Made by a program: the position numbers and the translations under genes. DNA of 41,098 bases, from assembly GCA_910588955.1 (NCBI GenBank), contig CAJURQ010000035.1, forward strand, positions 1-41,098, written 5' to 3'. Below, piece after piece: positions 8,621-15,957 of the stretch (within the stretch, counting starts at the first letter, position 1; each line of letters opens with the position of its first letter). Under the pieces are notes generated by a model that was given only the letters and a program-made list of their open reading frames with translations, did no database searches and was not told where the DNA came from. Origin of the DNA: an uncultured Lachnospiraceae bacterium. GTDB lineage: Bacteria; Bacillota; Clostridia; Lachnospirales; Lachnospiraceae.

Positions 8621-10447
8621 ATGACGAACAAATTGGACCGCCTTTTACTGCTGCATCTGTTCCAGAGTTTCCTTACCACATGGGCGCTGATGAAAGCGTC
8701 CCGCATGGAGCCGGGCAATATTCTTACCTTTGTCTTTTATCTTCTGGTGTTTTTCTTCTACCGGCACGTGAACCGCAGGATGGATCTCTTACAGGTTTCT
8801 AACCGTGTAGCGCTGCTTACCGCGGTCGTCTTTACGTCACTCTATATGCTTGTGGATTATCCCCATTACATTGAGCTTCTCACAAGCAGACTTTACCGTT
8901 TCGGCATTCTTTCCGTAATTTTTGCCGGCTTTGTCTGCCTGTTTTACTATCTGTTACACTTTTTATATTCCTATACGTGTGACAGAAAAAGGCTGTACCA
9001 AATCCTTCTCACCCGCTATCAGGACGTGCCCTACGTCTATGAGGGCAGCCGCCCGCGCTCTTCCGCCTTCTTTTCGGCATTTGTAAATTTTATCCGCCGC
9101 CACACGGCGCTTAGCGCATTTCTGTGCTGCCTGCTCTGCTGGCTGCCCTACTATCTCTACCAGTATCCGGGCATTATGACTCCCGACAGCATCAACCAGT
9201 TTGAACAGATTCTGGGCGTGGTTCCATGGTCCAACCACCACCCGTGGGTGCACACGCTGGTTTTCGGCTTCTTCTATCACATAGGCTATGCGCTCACGGG
9301 CGATATGGTTGTCGCCGTATCCGTTTACACCTTGTTCCAGATGTGCCTGCTTGCAGGCAGCGTCGCCTACTTTATCTCCACCCTGCGCACCCAAAAAATC
9401 AGACCTTTCGTCCTGCTGCTGATCATGGCTTTCTATGCTCTGATTCCCTATAATGCCGTCTTTTCAGTCACGGTCTGGAAAGATATTCCCTTCGCGGCGG
9501 CAGTGCTGTTTTTCAGCTGCGCCATCCTGCGCCTTTCCGTGCAGAATCAGGTCTGTGCCAAAAATCTCCTCGTTTTTATGATATCAGGCGTTATGATATG
9601 CCTTTTCCGCTCGAACGGCTGGTATGCCTTTTTGCTCGCCACGCCCTTTTTGCTGTTTGGTTTCCGCCGCAGGGCAAAAGCCGTCTATCCGCCGCTTTTC
9701 GCCGCCCTTCTTATCGCCGTGATCGTCAAATATCCGGTCATGAGCGCTTTTCATGTACAACAGCCGGACTTCATTGAATCCGTCAGCATCCCTATGCAGC
9801 AGATTACGGCTGTTATTTGTAATGACAGATACCTTTCCGACGAAGAGCGCGCTCTGATAGAGGAGGTGGTAGACCTGACCTACATCCATGAACTCTATAA
9901 CCCCACCTTTGCGGACAACATCAAAGAACTCGTCAGAGCAGGCAATCAGGACTATCTGGCGGCACACAAAAACGAGTTCTTAAAGCTCTGGATCGATCTG
10001 GGTCTGCGCTACCCCGGCGATTACCTCACCGCCTACGTGAAACAGACCTATGGCTACTGGTATCCTGATTCCTTCTATCTGGTGGCAGAGGCGGAAGGCG
10101 TCAGCGCCACGGATCTCGGCGTGTCGCACACCCCGCTGATCGGCGGTCCTCTGGTCATCAAGGCAAAGGAAATCGCCATCAAGCTCGGCAGCATGGTGCC
10201 CGTCTACGGCACACTCTGGAGCATGGGTGTCGCCTGCTGGGTCATGCTTTTCAGCGTCAGCGTCTCCGTCATCCGCCGTGACTATCACAGGCTAATCTGC
10301 TATCTGCCATGCATTGCCCTGCTTCTCTCCGTGCTCGCCGCCACACCCGTCGCCACGGAGTTCCGCTATGTCTATTTCTTGGTGCTCTGCCTGCCGTTCT
10401 CCCTGATTACGGCAATCCTGCCGGAGGAGACGGATGCGCCTGTCTGA
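8621..10447 (+). CDS. Large polytopic membrane protein, possibly DUF6020 / GT-C-like
   Basis: 608-residue integral membrane protein with roughly a dozen hydrophobic segments, starting with LLLLHLFQSFLTTWALM. A conserved-looking loop after the central membrane segment reads YPGIMTPDSINQFEQI and then WSNHHPWVHTLVFG, which resembles the acidic/His-rich first loop of GT-C glycosyltransferases; I associate this pattern with DUF6020 proteins of Lachnospiraceae from memory. A hydrophilic stretch (about 390-480) with PDSFYLVAEAEG follows before three more membrane segments. Substrate is unknown. GGGGGA precedes the ATG. It is a single-gene unit, convergent with the MBL-fold gene. Confidence 0.7.
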   Translation: MTNKLDRLLLLHLFQSFLTTWALMKASRMEPGNILTFVFYLLVFFFYRHVNRRMDLLQVSNRVALLTAVVFTSLYMLVDYPHYIELLTSRLYRFGILSVIFAGFVCLFYYLLHFLYSYTCDRKRLYQILLTRYQDVPYVYEGSRPRSSAFFSAFVNFIRRHTALSAFLCCLLCWLPYYLYQYPGIMTPDSINQFEQILGVVPWSNHHPWVHTLVFGFFYHIGYALTGDMVVAVSVYTLFQMCLLAGSVAYFISTLRTQKIRPFVLLLIMAFYALIPYNAVFSVTVWKDIPFAAAVLFFSCAILRLSVQNQVCAKNLLVFMISGVMICLFRSNGWYAFLLATPFLLFGFRRRAKAVYPPLFAALLIAVIVKYPVMSAFHVQQPDFIESVSIPMQQITAVICNDRYLSDEERALIEEVVDLTYIHELYNPTFADNIKELVRAGNQDYLAAHKNEFLKLWIDLGLRYPGDYLTAYVKQTYGYWYPDSFYLVAEAEGVSATDLGVSHTPLIGGPLVIKAKEIAIKLGSMVPVYGTLWSMGVACWVMLFSVSVSVIRRDYHRLICYLPCIALLLSVLAATPVATEFRYVYFLVLCLPFSLITAILPEETDAPV

Positions 10448-10530
10448 GTCAAAACCGCCGCGGATACTGTACCCGTTTTCCGCGTGGCCCATTGCCGGAA
10501 GAAGAGGACGCACCGTCCCCGGCATTCCGT

Positions 10531-11361
10531 CTATGGCAGAAAAATGCAGTCCCCCGTCTTCAGATGCAGGTATTTCGTATCTCCCCCGCTCTGTGCCAGA
10601 CGCTCCTGTGCTGCGTCTCCGGTACAGTGATTGAAGCCCGCTGTCTCAATCCCCATGTCTCCGAATTTTTTCATCGTTTCCGCGAGCCTCGCCTCGTCCG
10701 CCTCCACCAGATGGGAACCGCCGAAAACCGCATACACCGGCTTCACGAAGCGTTCCTTCACACTCTCAATCATATTTAGGATGCCCGGATGGCTGCATCC
10801 CGCAATGACGATCAATCCTTTCACGTCCTCGATCACCAGACAGATCTCGTCCGGGAACTCGTCTTCCACCATGCCTTCCGCCGTCTGTCTGACAAAACGG
10901 ACGGGCGGTTTCTCAAACCCATACTTTCTCTCAAAAGCTCCCACCACATGGCAGCCGGGAAAGAGCGTGAACGTCCCCTCGCAGACGAGATGTTCGATCT
11001 CTTTCTTCTCCAGAAACTCCCGCCCGAACCCGCAGCCCAGATAAGTGTACTTTTCACCGTCGCGGGCATATTTCTCCTCAAAAAACCGGGGACCTGTCAC
11101 AAGCGGCGCATGTACGCCGTGGGACACCATGTCCGGGTAGCCGCCCGCATGGTCGTAATGGCTGTGGCTCAGGATCACATAGTCCACGTCCTTTAGAGAC
11201 ACGTGCATCTTCTCAGCGTTTTTGCGCGCCGCCTTCCCCGCGCTGCAGTCAAACAGTATCTTTTTATCCCCCGTCTCCACAAGAAAGGACAGCCCGTGCT
11301 CCGCCGTGAGCGCCCTGTTGCGTGAAAGATTATTTTCCAGTAATGTGCGTAGAATCACCAT
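10531..11361 (-). CDS. MBL-fold metallo-hydrolase
   Basis: Metallo-beta-lactamase fold enzyme of 276 residues. The metal-binding motif SHSHYDHAGGYPDM is at about residues 65-78, IAGCSHPGILNMIESV in the middle, and a final GFNHCTGDAA near the C terminus. This architecture is that of the group annotated as 7,8-dihydropterin-6-yl-methyl-4-(beta-D-ribofuranosyl)aminobenzene-phosphate-synthase-like hydrolases; the actual substrate cannot be read from sequence. GGAGGGG lies about 10 bases before the ATG. It follows the glycerate kinase gene by about 75 bases and is probably co-transcribed with it. Confidence 0.85.
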   Translation of the reverse strand: MVILRTLLENNLSRNRALTAEHGLSFLVETGDKKILFDCSAGKAARKNAEKMHVSLKDVDYVILSHSHYDHAGGYPDMVSHGVHAPLVTGPRFFEEKYARDGEKYTYLGCGFGREFLEKKEIEHLVCEGTFTLFPGCHVVGAFERKYGFEKPPVRFVRQTAEGMVEDEFPDEICLVIEDVKGLIVIAGCSHPGILNMIESVKERFVKPVYAVFGGSHLVEADEARLAETMKKFGDMGIETAGFNHCTGDAAQERLAQSGGDTKYLHLKTGDCIFLP

Positions 11362-11435
11362 CTTCTTTTTCCCCTCCCCTGTTGTGGTCGTTCCCCGAAC
11401 CGCTCCGCCGCACTGCCGCTGTCCGCTTCCCTCTC

Positions 11436-12668
11436 TCAGCGTCTGATCAGCAGTATTGCCACATCATTTACGTTGGTGCCCGTCGCGCCCGTAATAACCA
11501 GCCCGCCCGCCTTTTGCAGCGCGTGGTAGGCGTCGTTGTCCCGCAGCGCGTCGTAGACGGATATCCCTGCCGCCGCAAGCCTCTCCGTTGTCTGCTCGTC
11601 GCAGTAACCGCCCGCCGCGTCGGTGGGACCGTCCGTCCCGTCGCTCCCGAAACTGAACACCGCCGTGCCGGTAAGCCCTGCAATTTCCTCTGCCGCCGCA
11701 AGCGCAAGTTCCTGATTCCTGCCGCCCTTACCCCCGCCTGTCAGATGCACTACCGTCTCGCCGCCCGCCAGAAAGGCAAGGCTCTTTTTCGTCCCCTGAT
11801 GCGTCTTTGCAATGGCTCCCATAAACCTGCCAGCCTCCCTCGCCTCACAGGCGAGCCGGTCCGTCAGAACGATCGTCTCATATCCCAACTCCTCGCAGGC
11901 AAGCGCCGCTGCCCGGCAAAGCCCGGACACGCTGCCCGTGATCTGCGTCTCCACATTGGAAAGTATCTTCGGCGTCTCCCTTTTCAGCAGTTCCCACGCC
12001 TCATCCGTGAGTCTCAGCCCGTATTTCCCGGCAATCGACACCGCTTCCTCACAGGTGGAAGAATCCGGGTACGCCGGACCCGAGGCAATCATGTCGAACG
12101 GATCTCCCAAAATATCGCTCAACACGATACTGTACACACGAGCAGGCGCACAGGCAAGCGCAAACCGCCCGCCCTTCACCGCCGAAAGCCGCTTGCGGAT
12201 CGTATTCATCTCCACAATATCCGCCCCGCACGCCAAAAGCTGTCTCGTGATATCCTGAAGTTCCGCCCCGCTCACAAGCGGTTTCTCAAACAAAGCGGAA
12301 CCGCCCCCGGAAAGCAGGAACACCACCTCGTCCTCCGCCGTCGCCTTTGCCGCCAGAGCGAGCGCCGCCTGTGTCGCCAGAAAGGAGTTCTCATCCGGCA
12401 CCGGATGCCCTGCCTCAAAACACTCTGTGCGCGGAATTTCCCCTTTCACATGGTCGTACTTCGTCACCACCACGCCGGCTTCCAGCCTGTCGCCCAGAAT
12501 GTCCGCCGCAGTCTTCGCCATCTGCCAGCCTGCCTTCCCTGCCGCCACCATATAAAGTTTTCCCGAGCCGAATTTACGCCCTTCGAGAGCCTTACGCACC
12601 GCCTCAACCGGCAGCACCGCCTGAATGGACTTGCGGATGATCTGATCCGCATCTTCCCGTAGTGTCAT
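11436..12668 (-). CDS. Glycerate 2-kinase (GckA/TtuD, MOFRL family)
   Basis: ATP-dependent kinase forming 2-phosphoglycerate from D-glycerate. The N-terminal DUF4147 domain shows GSGKLYMVAAGKAGWQMAK and VVVTKYDHVKGEIPRTECFEAGHPVPDE-type residues, and FLLSGGGSALFEKP. The C-terminal MOFRL domain shows LTGGGKGGRNQELAL and FSFGSDGTDGPTDAAGGYCD. TGGAGAG lies upstream; the second ATG (12668, MTLRED, 410 residues) has the better spacing (about 6 bases) than ATG 12674. The tRNA-Glu gene lies directly upstream. A glycerate catabolism or photorespiration-like salvage role is inferred from the family. Confidence 0.9.
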   Translation of the reverse strand: MTLREDADQIIRKSIQAVLPVEAVRKALEGRKFGSGKLYMVAAGKAGWQMAKTAADILGDRLEAGVVVTKYDHVKGEIPRTECFEAGHPVPDENSFLATQAALALAAKATAEDEVVFLLSGGGSALFEKPLVSGAELQDITRQLLACGADIVEMNTIRKRLSAVKGGRFALACAPARVYSIVLSDILGDPFDMIASGPAYPDSSTCEEAVSIAGKYGLRLTDEAWELLKRETPKILSNVETQITGSVSGLCRAAALACEELGYETIVLTDRLACEAREAGRFMGAIAKTHQGTKKSLAFLAGGETVVHLTGGGKGGRNQELALAAAEEIAGLTGTAVFSFGSDGTDGPTDAAGGYCDEQTTERLAAAGISVYDALRDNDAYHALQKAGGLVITGATGTNVNDVAILLIRR

Positions 12669-12766
12669 ATGCATCTCTCCACATATCAAGGTATAAAAAA
12701 TACCGCAAACCGCTTTATCCGCAGTTTCCGGCATCCTTTAGGGTTGGGCTGTTCTAAAACAGTCAA

Positions 12767-12838
12767 CAGCTCGTAGGGGAATCGAACCCCTGTTTCCGCC
12801 GTGAGAGGGCGGCGTCTTAACCGCTTGACCAACGAGCC
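12767..12838 (-). tRNA. tRNA-Glu (anticodon CTC)
   Basis: Minus-strand cloverleaf: acceptor GGCTCGT paired to ACGAGCT (G-U at the first pair), D-arm GTC...GAC, anticodon stem CCGCC/GGCGG with loop CTCTCAC (anticodon CTC reads GAG), T-arm AGGGG TTCGATT CCCCT. The 3' CCA is not encoded. The discriminator base is G, as in other tRNA-Glu. Confidence 0.95.
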
Positions 12839-12857
12839 ATCTGATTGACACTTGCTT

Positions 12858-12886
12858 ATTCTATTATATTTTTCAGGAGATTGCAA
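12858..12886 (-). promoter_or_regulatory. Promoter of the tRNA-Glu gene
   Basis: Minus strand TTGCAA (12881-12886), 17-base spacer, TAGAAT (12858-12863), placing transcription start about 10-15 bases before the tRNA 5' end. The rest of the interval 12887-12984 is AT-rich and holds only a weak AAGTCC/GGACTT hairpin downstream of the ABC importer operon. Confidence 0.65.
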
Positions 12887-12984
12887 GTACTTTTTTCATT
12901 TTTTTTATAAAATATTACATAAGTCCACCCGGACTTCTTCCCTGCGCTCTCCCCGAACCCGCGTACAAGGCGCAAAACACCCCG

Positions 12985-13728
12985 TCACAGTACTTTACTT
13001 AAGAAATCGATTGTTCTCGGCTCCTTCGGATGATCGAGCACCTCCTCAGGTGTCCCCTCCTCAATGATATATCCACCCTCCATAAAGATTACCCGGCTTG
13101 CAACCTCTCTGGCAAACCCGATCTCATGGGTGACCACGATCATCGTCATGCCGTCCCGTGCCAATTCCTTCATGACCGCGAGCACCTCTCCCACCATCTC
13201 CGGATCAAGGGCGCTGGTCGGCTCGTCAAAAAGCATGATATCTGGATTCATCTCAAGCGCTCTGGCTATCGCCACGCGCTGCTTCTGTCCGCCGGAAAGC
13301 TGGCTTGGATAGGCTCCTGCCTTATCGGAAAGCCCTACCCGCTCCAAAAGCTGCATCGCCTTGTTATTTGCGTCCTCCTTGGAGAGCGTCTTTAGATGAA
13401 CCGGCGCCAGCGTCATATTTTTTAACACATTCAGATGGTTAAACAGATTAAAATGCTGGAACACCATGCCGATATTCTCGCGCACCTTGTTAATATCCGT
13501 GCGTTTGTCCGTCACGTCGAAACCGTCGATCACGATCTGCCCGGACGTTGCCTTCTCCAACTGGTTCAGACACCTGAGAAGGGTGGACTTCCCGCTGCCG
13601 GAAGGACCGATCAGCACCACCACCTCGCCCTCGGACACTTCCAGACTGATGTCCTTTAGCACTTCCAGAGAACCGAAGTTCTTCTTTAAATTCTTCACAG
13701 AAATCTTGACATCCGCCTTATCTGCCAC
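12985..13728 (-). CDS. Polar amino acid ABC importer, ATP-binding subunit
   Basis: ATPase of an amino-acid importer of the GlnQ/HisP class. Walker A GPSGSGKST (about 40), Q-loop VFQHFNLFNHLNVL, signature LSGGQKQR, Walker B IMLFDEPTSALDPE, and switch His in VTHEIGF are all present. A GTG at 13728 (protein MADKADVKIS) is chosen because GAGAGGAGG lies 7 bases before it; the frame opens 6 codons earlier. From this start there are 247 residues, and the gene overlaps the permease end by 11 bases. Last gene of the importer operon. Confidence 0.95.
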   Translation of the reverse strand: MADKADVKISVKNLKKNFGSLEVLKDISLEVSEGEVVVLIGPSGSGKSTLLRCLNQLEKATSGQIVIDGFDVTDKRTDINKVRENIGMVFQHFNLFNHLNVLKNMTLAPVHLKTLSKEDANNKAMQLLERVGLSDKAGAYPSQLSGGQKQRVAIARALEMNPDIMLFDEPTSALDPEMVGEVLAVMKELARDGMTMIVVTHEIGFAREVASRVIFMEGGYIIEEGTPEEVLDHPKEPRTIDFLSKVL

Positions 13729-14386
13729 GATTGATCCTCCTCTCAATCTGCTTGGAAACCTTACTCAGTATGGTAATGACGATCAGATACATAATGCCGA
13801 CGATAGCCCATGCCTGCAAATTCTTGAACGTATTGCCCATGATGGTCTTACCCACATTCGTCAGTTCCGGGAATCCGATCACGGAGAGGATCGACGTATC
13901 TTTCAGGGTAATGATAAACTGGTTGATGATCGAAGGGATCATCGTGCGCACCGCCTGCGGCACCACAATTAATGCCATCCCCGCGCCGTAGGAGAGCCCG
14001 AGGCTCCTGCCCGCCTCCATCTGCCCTCTGTCCACACTCTGGATACCTGCCCTGACAATCTCCGCCATGTATGCACCGCAGTTCATGGAAAGAGCGATCG
14101 TGCCCGCCTGCAGGGCGTCCATTTTAAAGTTTGTAAACCCAAGACTCTGAATGCCCGCCGGAATGCCGAAATAGATAAAATAAGCCAGCACGATGAGCGG
14201 CACGCCGCGCACCGCATCCACGTAAACCGTGCCGATAAAGTTAAGCGCCCTGTTGTGCCCCACATTCATCAGTCCGAAAATCATGCCGATCACAGAGGCA
14301 AACACAAGGGAAAGGAGGCACAGCAGAAGTGTGTGCCCCATCGCCTTCAAAAGCATTGTCCCATATGTCTGAATTATCATTAACAT
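13718..14386 (-). CDS. Polar amino acid ABC importer, permease subunit
   Basis: Inner-membrane subunit of the HisM/GlnP family with about five transmembrane segments. The EAA loop that contacts the ATPase reads QMEAGRSLGLSYGAGMALIVVPQAV. The start at 14386 (MLMIIQTYG, 222 residues) is preceded by GGAG within the end of the binding-protein gene. A single permease gene suggests a homodimeric channel. The specific amino acid is unknown. Confidence 0.94.
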   Translation of the reverse strand: MLMIIQTYGTMLLKAMGHTLLLCLLSLVFASVIGMIFGLMNVGHNRALNFIGTVYVDAVRGVPLIVLAYFIYFGIPAGIQSLGFTNFKMDALQAGTIALSMNCGAYMAEIVRAGIQSVDRGQMEAGRSLGLSYGAGMALIVVPQAVRTMIPSIINQFIITLKDTSILSVIGFPELTNVGKTIMGNTFKNLQAWAIVGIMYLIVITILSKVSKQIERRINRGR

Positions 14387-14390
14387 AGAT

Positions 14391-15149
14391 TTATTTCTCC
14401 AAATATTTCGCAATGATCTCGTCGTATTTACCGTTCGCCTTAATGTTCTTAAGACCCGCGTTGAACATGTCGAGAAGCTCCTGATTTTCCGCGTTCATAA
14501 TGGCAAAACCGTAAGGCGCGCCCTCGCTCTCCATACCCTCGGGAATCGTCAGCGCAAGACCGCCCGTCTTGATGGAGTCAGCCATGATCGGCGTATCTTC
14601 CACACACGCCGCAGAGTTGCCTAAGATCACATCCTGATACATGGTCGGCGAATCCTCAAATACCGTGGTGGTAAAACCGTACTCATCCTTTAAGCTCTCC
14701 GCAAAGTCCATGCCTGCCGTGCCGTTCTTTACCGCAACATTCTTGCCGGCAAGATCCTCAAAGCTGGCGATCGTGCTGCCCTCCGCAACGACAAAGGTCT
14801 GTGTCGCGTCGTAGTAGCCGTCAGAGAAAATCCAGCCGGAATCGATACGCTCCTGCTTGATGGTCGCACCCGCAATCAGCGCGTCCGCCTGACCTGCCTG
14901 TACCGCTGCCACGCCTGCGTCCCAGCCAAGGCTTTTCAGTTCATATTTGAATCCCTGATCCTCCGCGATCGCGGCAAGGACATCCACGTCGATACCTACA
15001 AACTCACCCTTCTCATTGGTGAACTCAAAGGGGCGGAACACCGTGTCCGTCGCCACAACCCACACCTTACCGCTTTGCGCGCTGCCGCCGCACGCCGTCA
15101 CGCCGAGCGCCATACAGCCGATCAGAATCATTGCCAGTAATTTTTTCAT
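14391..15149 (-). CDS. Amino acid ABC importer, substrate-binding lipoprotein
   Basis: Extracellular solute-binding protein family 3, 252 residues. The N terminus MKKLLAMILIGCMALGVTACGG is a lipoprotein signal with lipobox VTAC. The family 3 pattern is visible: DTVFRPFEFTNEKGEFVGID, LGWDAGVAAVQAGQADALIAG, then AVKNGTAGMDFA. ATG 15149 is preferred to an ATG two codons upstream because of spacing from GGAGAGG. First gene of the importer operon, with its own promoter and leader hairpin. Confidence 0.95.
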   Translation of the reverse strand: MKKLLAMILIGCMALGVTACGGSAQSGKVWVVATDTVFRPFEFTNEKGEFVGIDVDVLAAIAEDQGFKYELKSLGWDAGVAAVQAGQADALIAGATIKQERIDSGWIFSDGYYDATQTFVVAEGSTIASFEDLAGKNVAVKNGTAGMDFAESLKDEYGFTTTVFEDSPTMYQDVILGNSAACVEDTPIMADSIKTGGLALTIPEGMESEGAPYGFAIMNAENQELLDMFNAGLKNIKANGKYDEIIAKYLEK

Positions 15150-15191
15150 AAACATCCTCTCCTTTTCTACCGTAACTGTTTTCTTAACAAG

Positions 15192-15228
15192 AAAGACGGT
15201 GTACGATTCTGGCTCCTACACCGTCTTT
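15192..15228 (-). terminator. Promoter-proximal hairpin in the importer leader
   Basis: Perfect 12-base-pair stem AAAGACGGTGTA / TACACCGTCTTT with a 13-base loop; on the minus strand it is followed by CTTGTT. It starts about 6 bases after the predicted transcription start. It could be an attenuator or a 5' stabilising hairpin; it could also end read-through from the upstream cytidylate-kinase-like gene. Confidence 0.65.
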
Positions 15229-15240
15229 TCCGCTTTCTTA

Positions 15241-15292
15241 AGTATATGGAGTTTTCACCTTCTTGTCAAGAACTTTGTATACAAATATACAA
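15241..15292 (-). promoter_or_regulatory. Promoter and operator-like repeats of the amino acid importer
   Basis: Minus strand TTGACA (15264-15269), 17-base spacer, TATACT (15241-15246). Just upstream of the -35 box is the palindrome TTGTATACAA (15275-15284) and a further half site TATACAA (15286-15292). The spacing suggests a regulator site; ArgR-like or another amino-acid-responsive factor is only a guess. Confidence 0.75.
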
Positions 15293-15349
15293 GTATCACG
15301 CTCTGGCAGAAATCTACACTCTAAAAATTTATCGCCATCTATGCCCGGA

Positions 15350-15940
15350 TTACAGATCCGCCGCCGCGGCAAGAATCATATCCACCGCCTTTTCAATGCC
15401 CAGCTTCTCCGTGTTGACCGTCAGGTCGAAGTTTCTCGCGTCGCCGTAAGCCTGCTTCGTATAATACTCGCAGTAGCGTTTTCTCGCCTTGTCCACCGCA
15501 CGCACGTCATTTGCCACCTGATCCGCCGGCACCTGATCCATCATCTTCGTCATGCGCTTCACCCGCCAGTCAAATCCGGCGTGCACAAACACATTCAGAC
15601 AATGGTCAAACAACCGCAGGATATAATCGCCGTTTCGCCCGACGATCACACAACTCTCTTTGTTTGCCAGCTCCCTGATGGCATCCCGCTGCGCCTGCCA
15701 CAGCTCCTCCTCCAGCGGTTTATTATAGAAGTCAAACAGGCTCTGGGCAAAGCCGAAATTTTTCGGCACACGCTCGTCCCACCTGCGCACCTGCTCGGGC
15801 GACAGGCTTTTGCCGGAAACCGCAGTCTTTAAAATAATGTCCTTGTCATAATACTCGATCCCCAGCTCCTTTGCCACGCGCCTTCCGATCTCACCGCCGC
15901 CCGCGCCAAATTCCCTTCCGATTGTGACGATTTTTCTCAT
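15350..15940 (-). CDS. Cytidylate kinase-like family protein
   Basis: P-loop kinase-like protein of 196 residues. The N terminus IGREFGAGGGEIGRRVA is the nucleotide-binding loop typical of the cytidylate-kinase-like family, followed by YYDKDII; later features include CVIVGRNGDYIL and a Lid-like HAGFDWRVKRM. True Cmk proteins are somewhat different, so the substrate is uncertain. It lies 17 bases downstream of polC and is probably the last gene of that unit. Confidence 0.85.
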   Translation of the reverse strand: MRKIVTIGREFGAGGGEIGRRVAKELGIEYYDKDIILKTAVSGKSLSPEQVRRWDERVPKNFGFAQSLFDFYNKPLEEELWQAQRDAIRELANKESCVIVGRNGDYILRLFDHCLNVFVHAGFDWRVKRMTKMMDQVPADQVANDVRAVDKARKRYCEYYTKQAYGDARNFDLTVNTEKLGIEKAVDMILAAAADL

Positions 15941-15957
15941 GGTTTTTCCTCCCTTAT

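Noticed and set aside
12900..12984. AAGTCC/GGACTT hairpin as terminator of the importer operon
   Set aside because: Stem is short and the downstream sequence on the minus strand is not a proper T-run; kept only as a weak possibility.
15293..15349. T-box or riboswitch before the amino acid importer
   Set aside because: The leader after the promoter is under 90 bases and has only one hairpin; no specifier or T-box consensus sequence.
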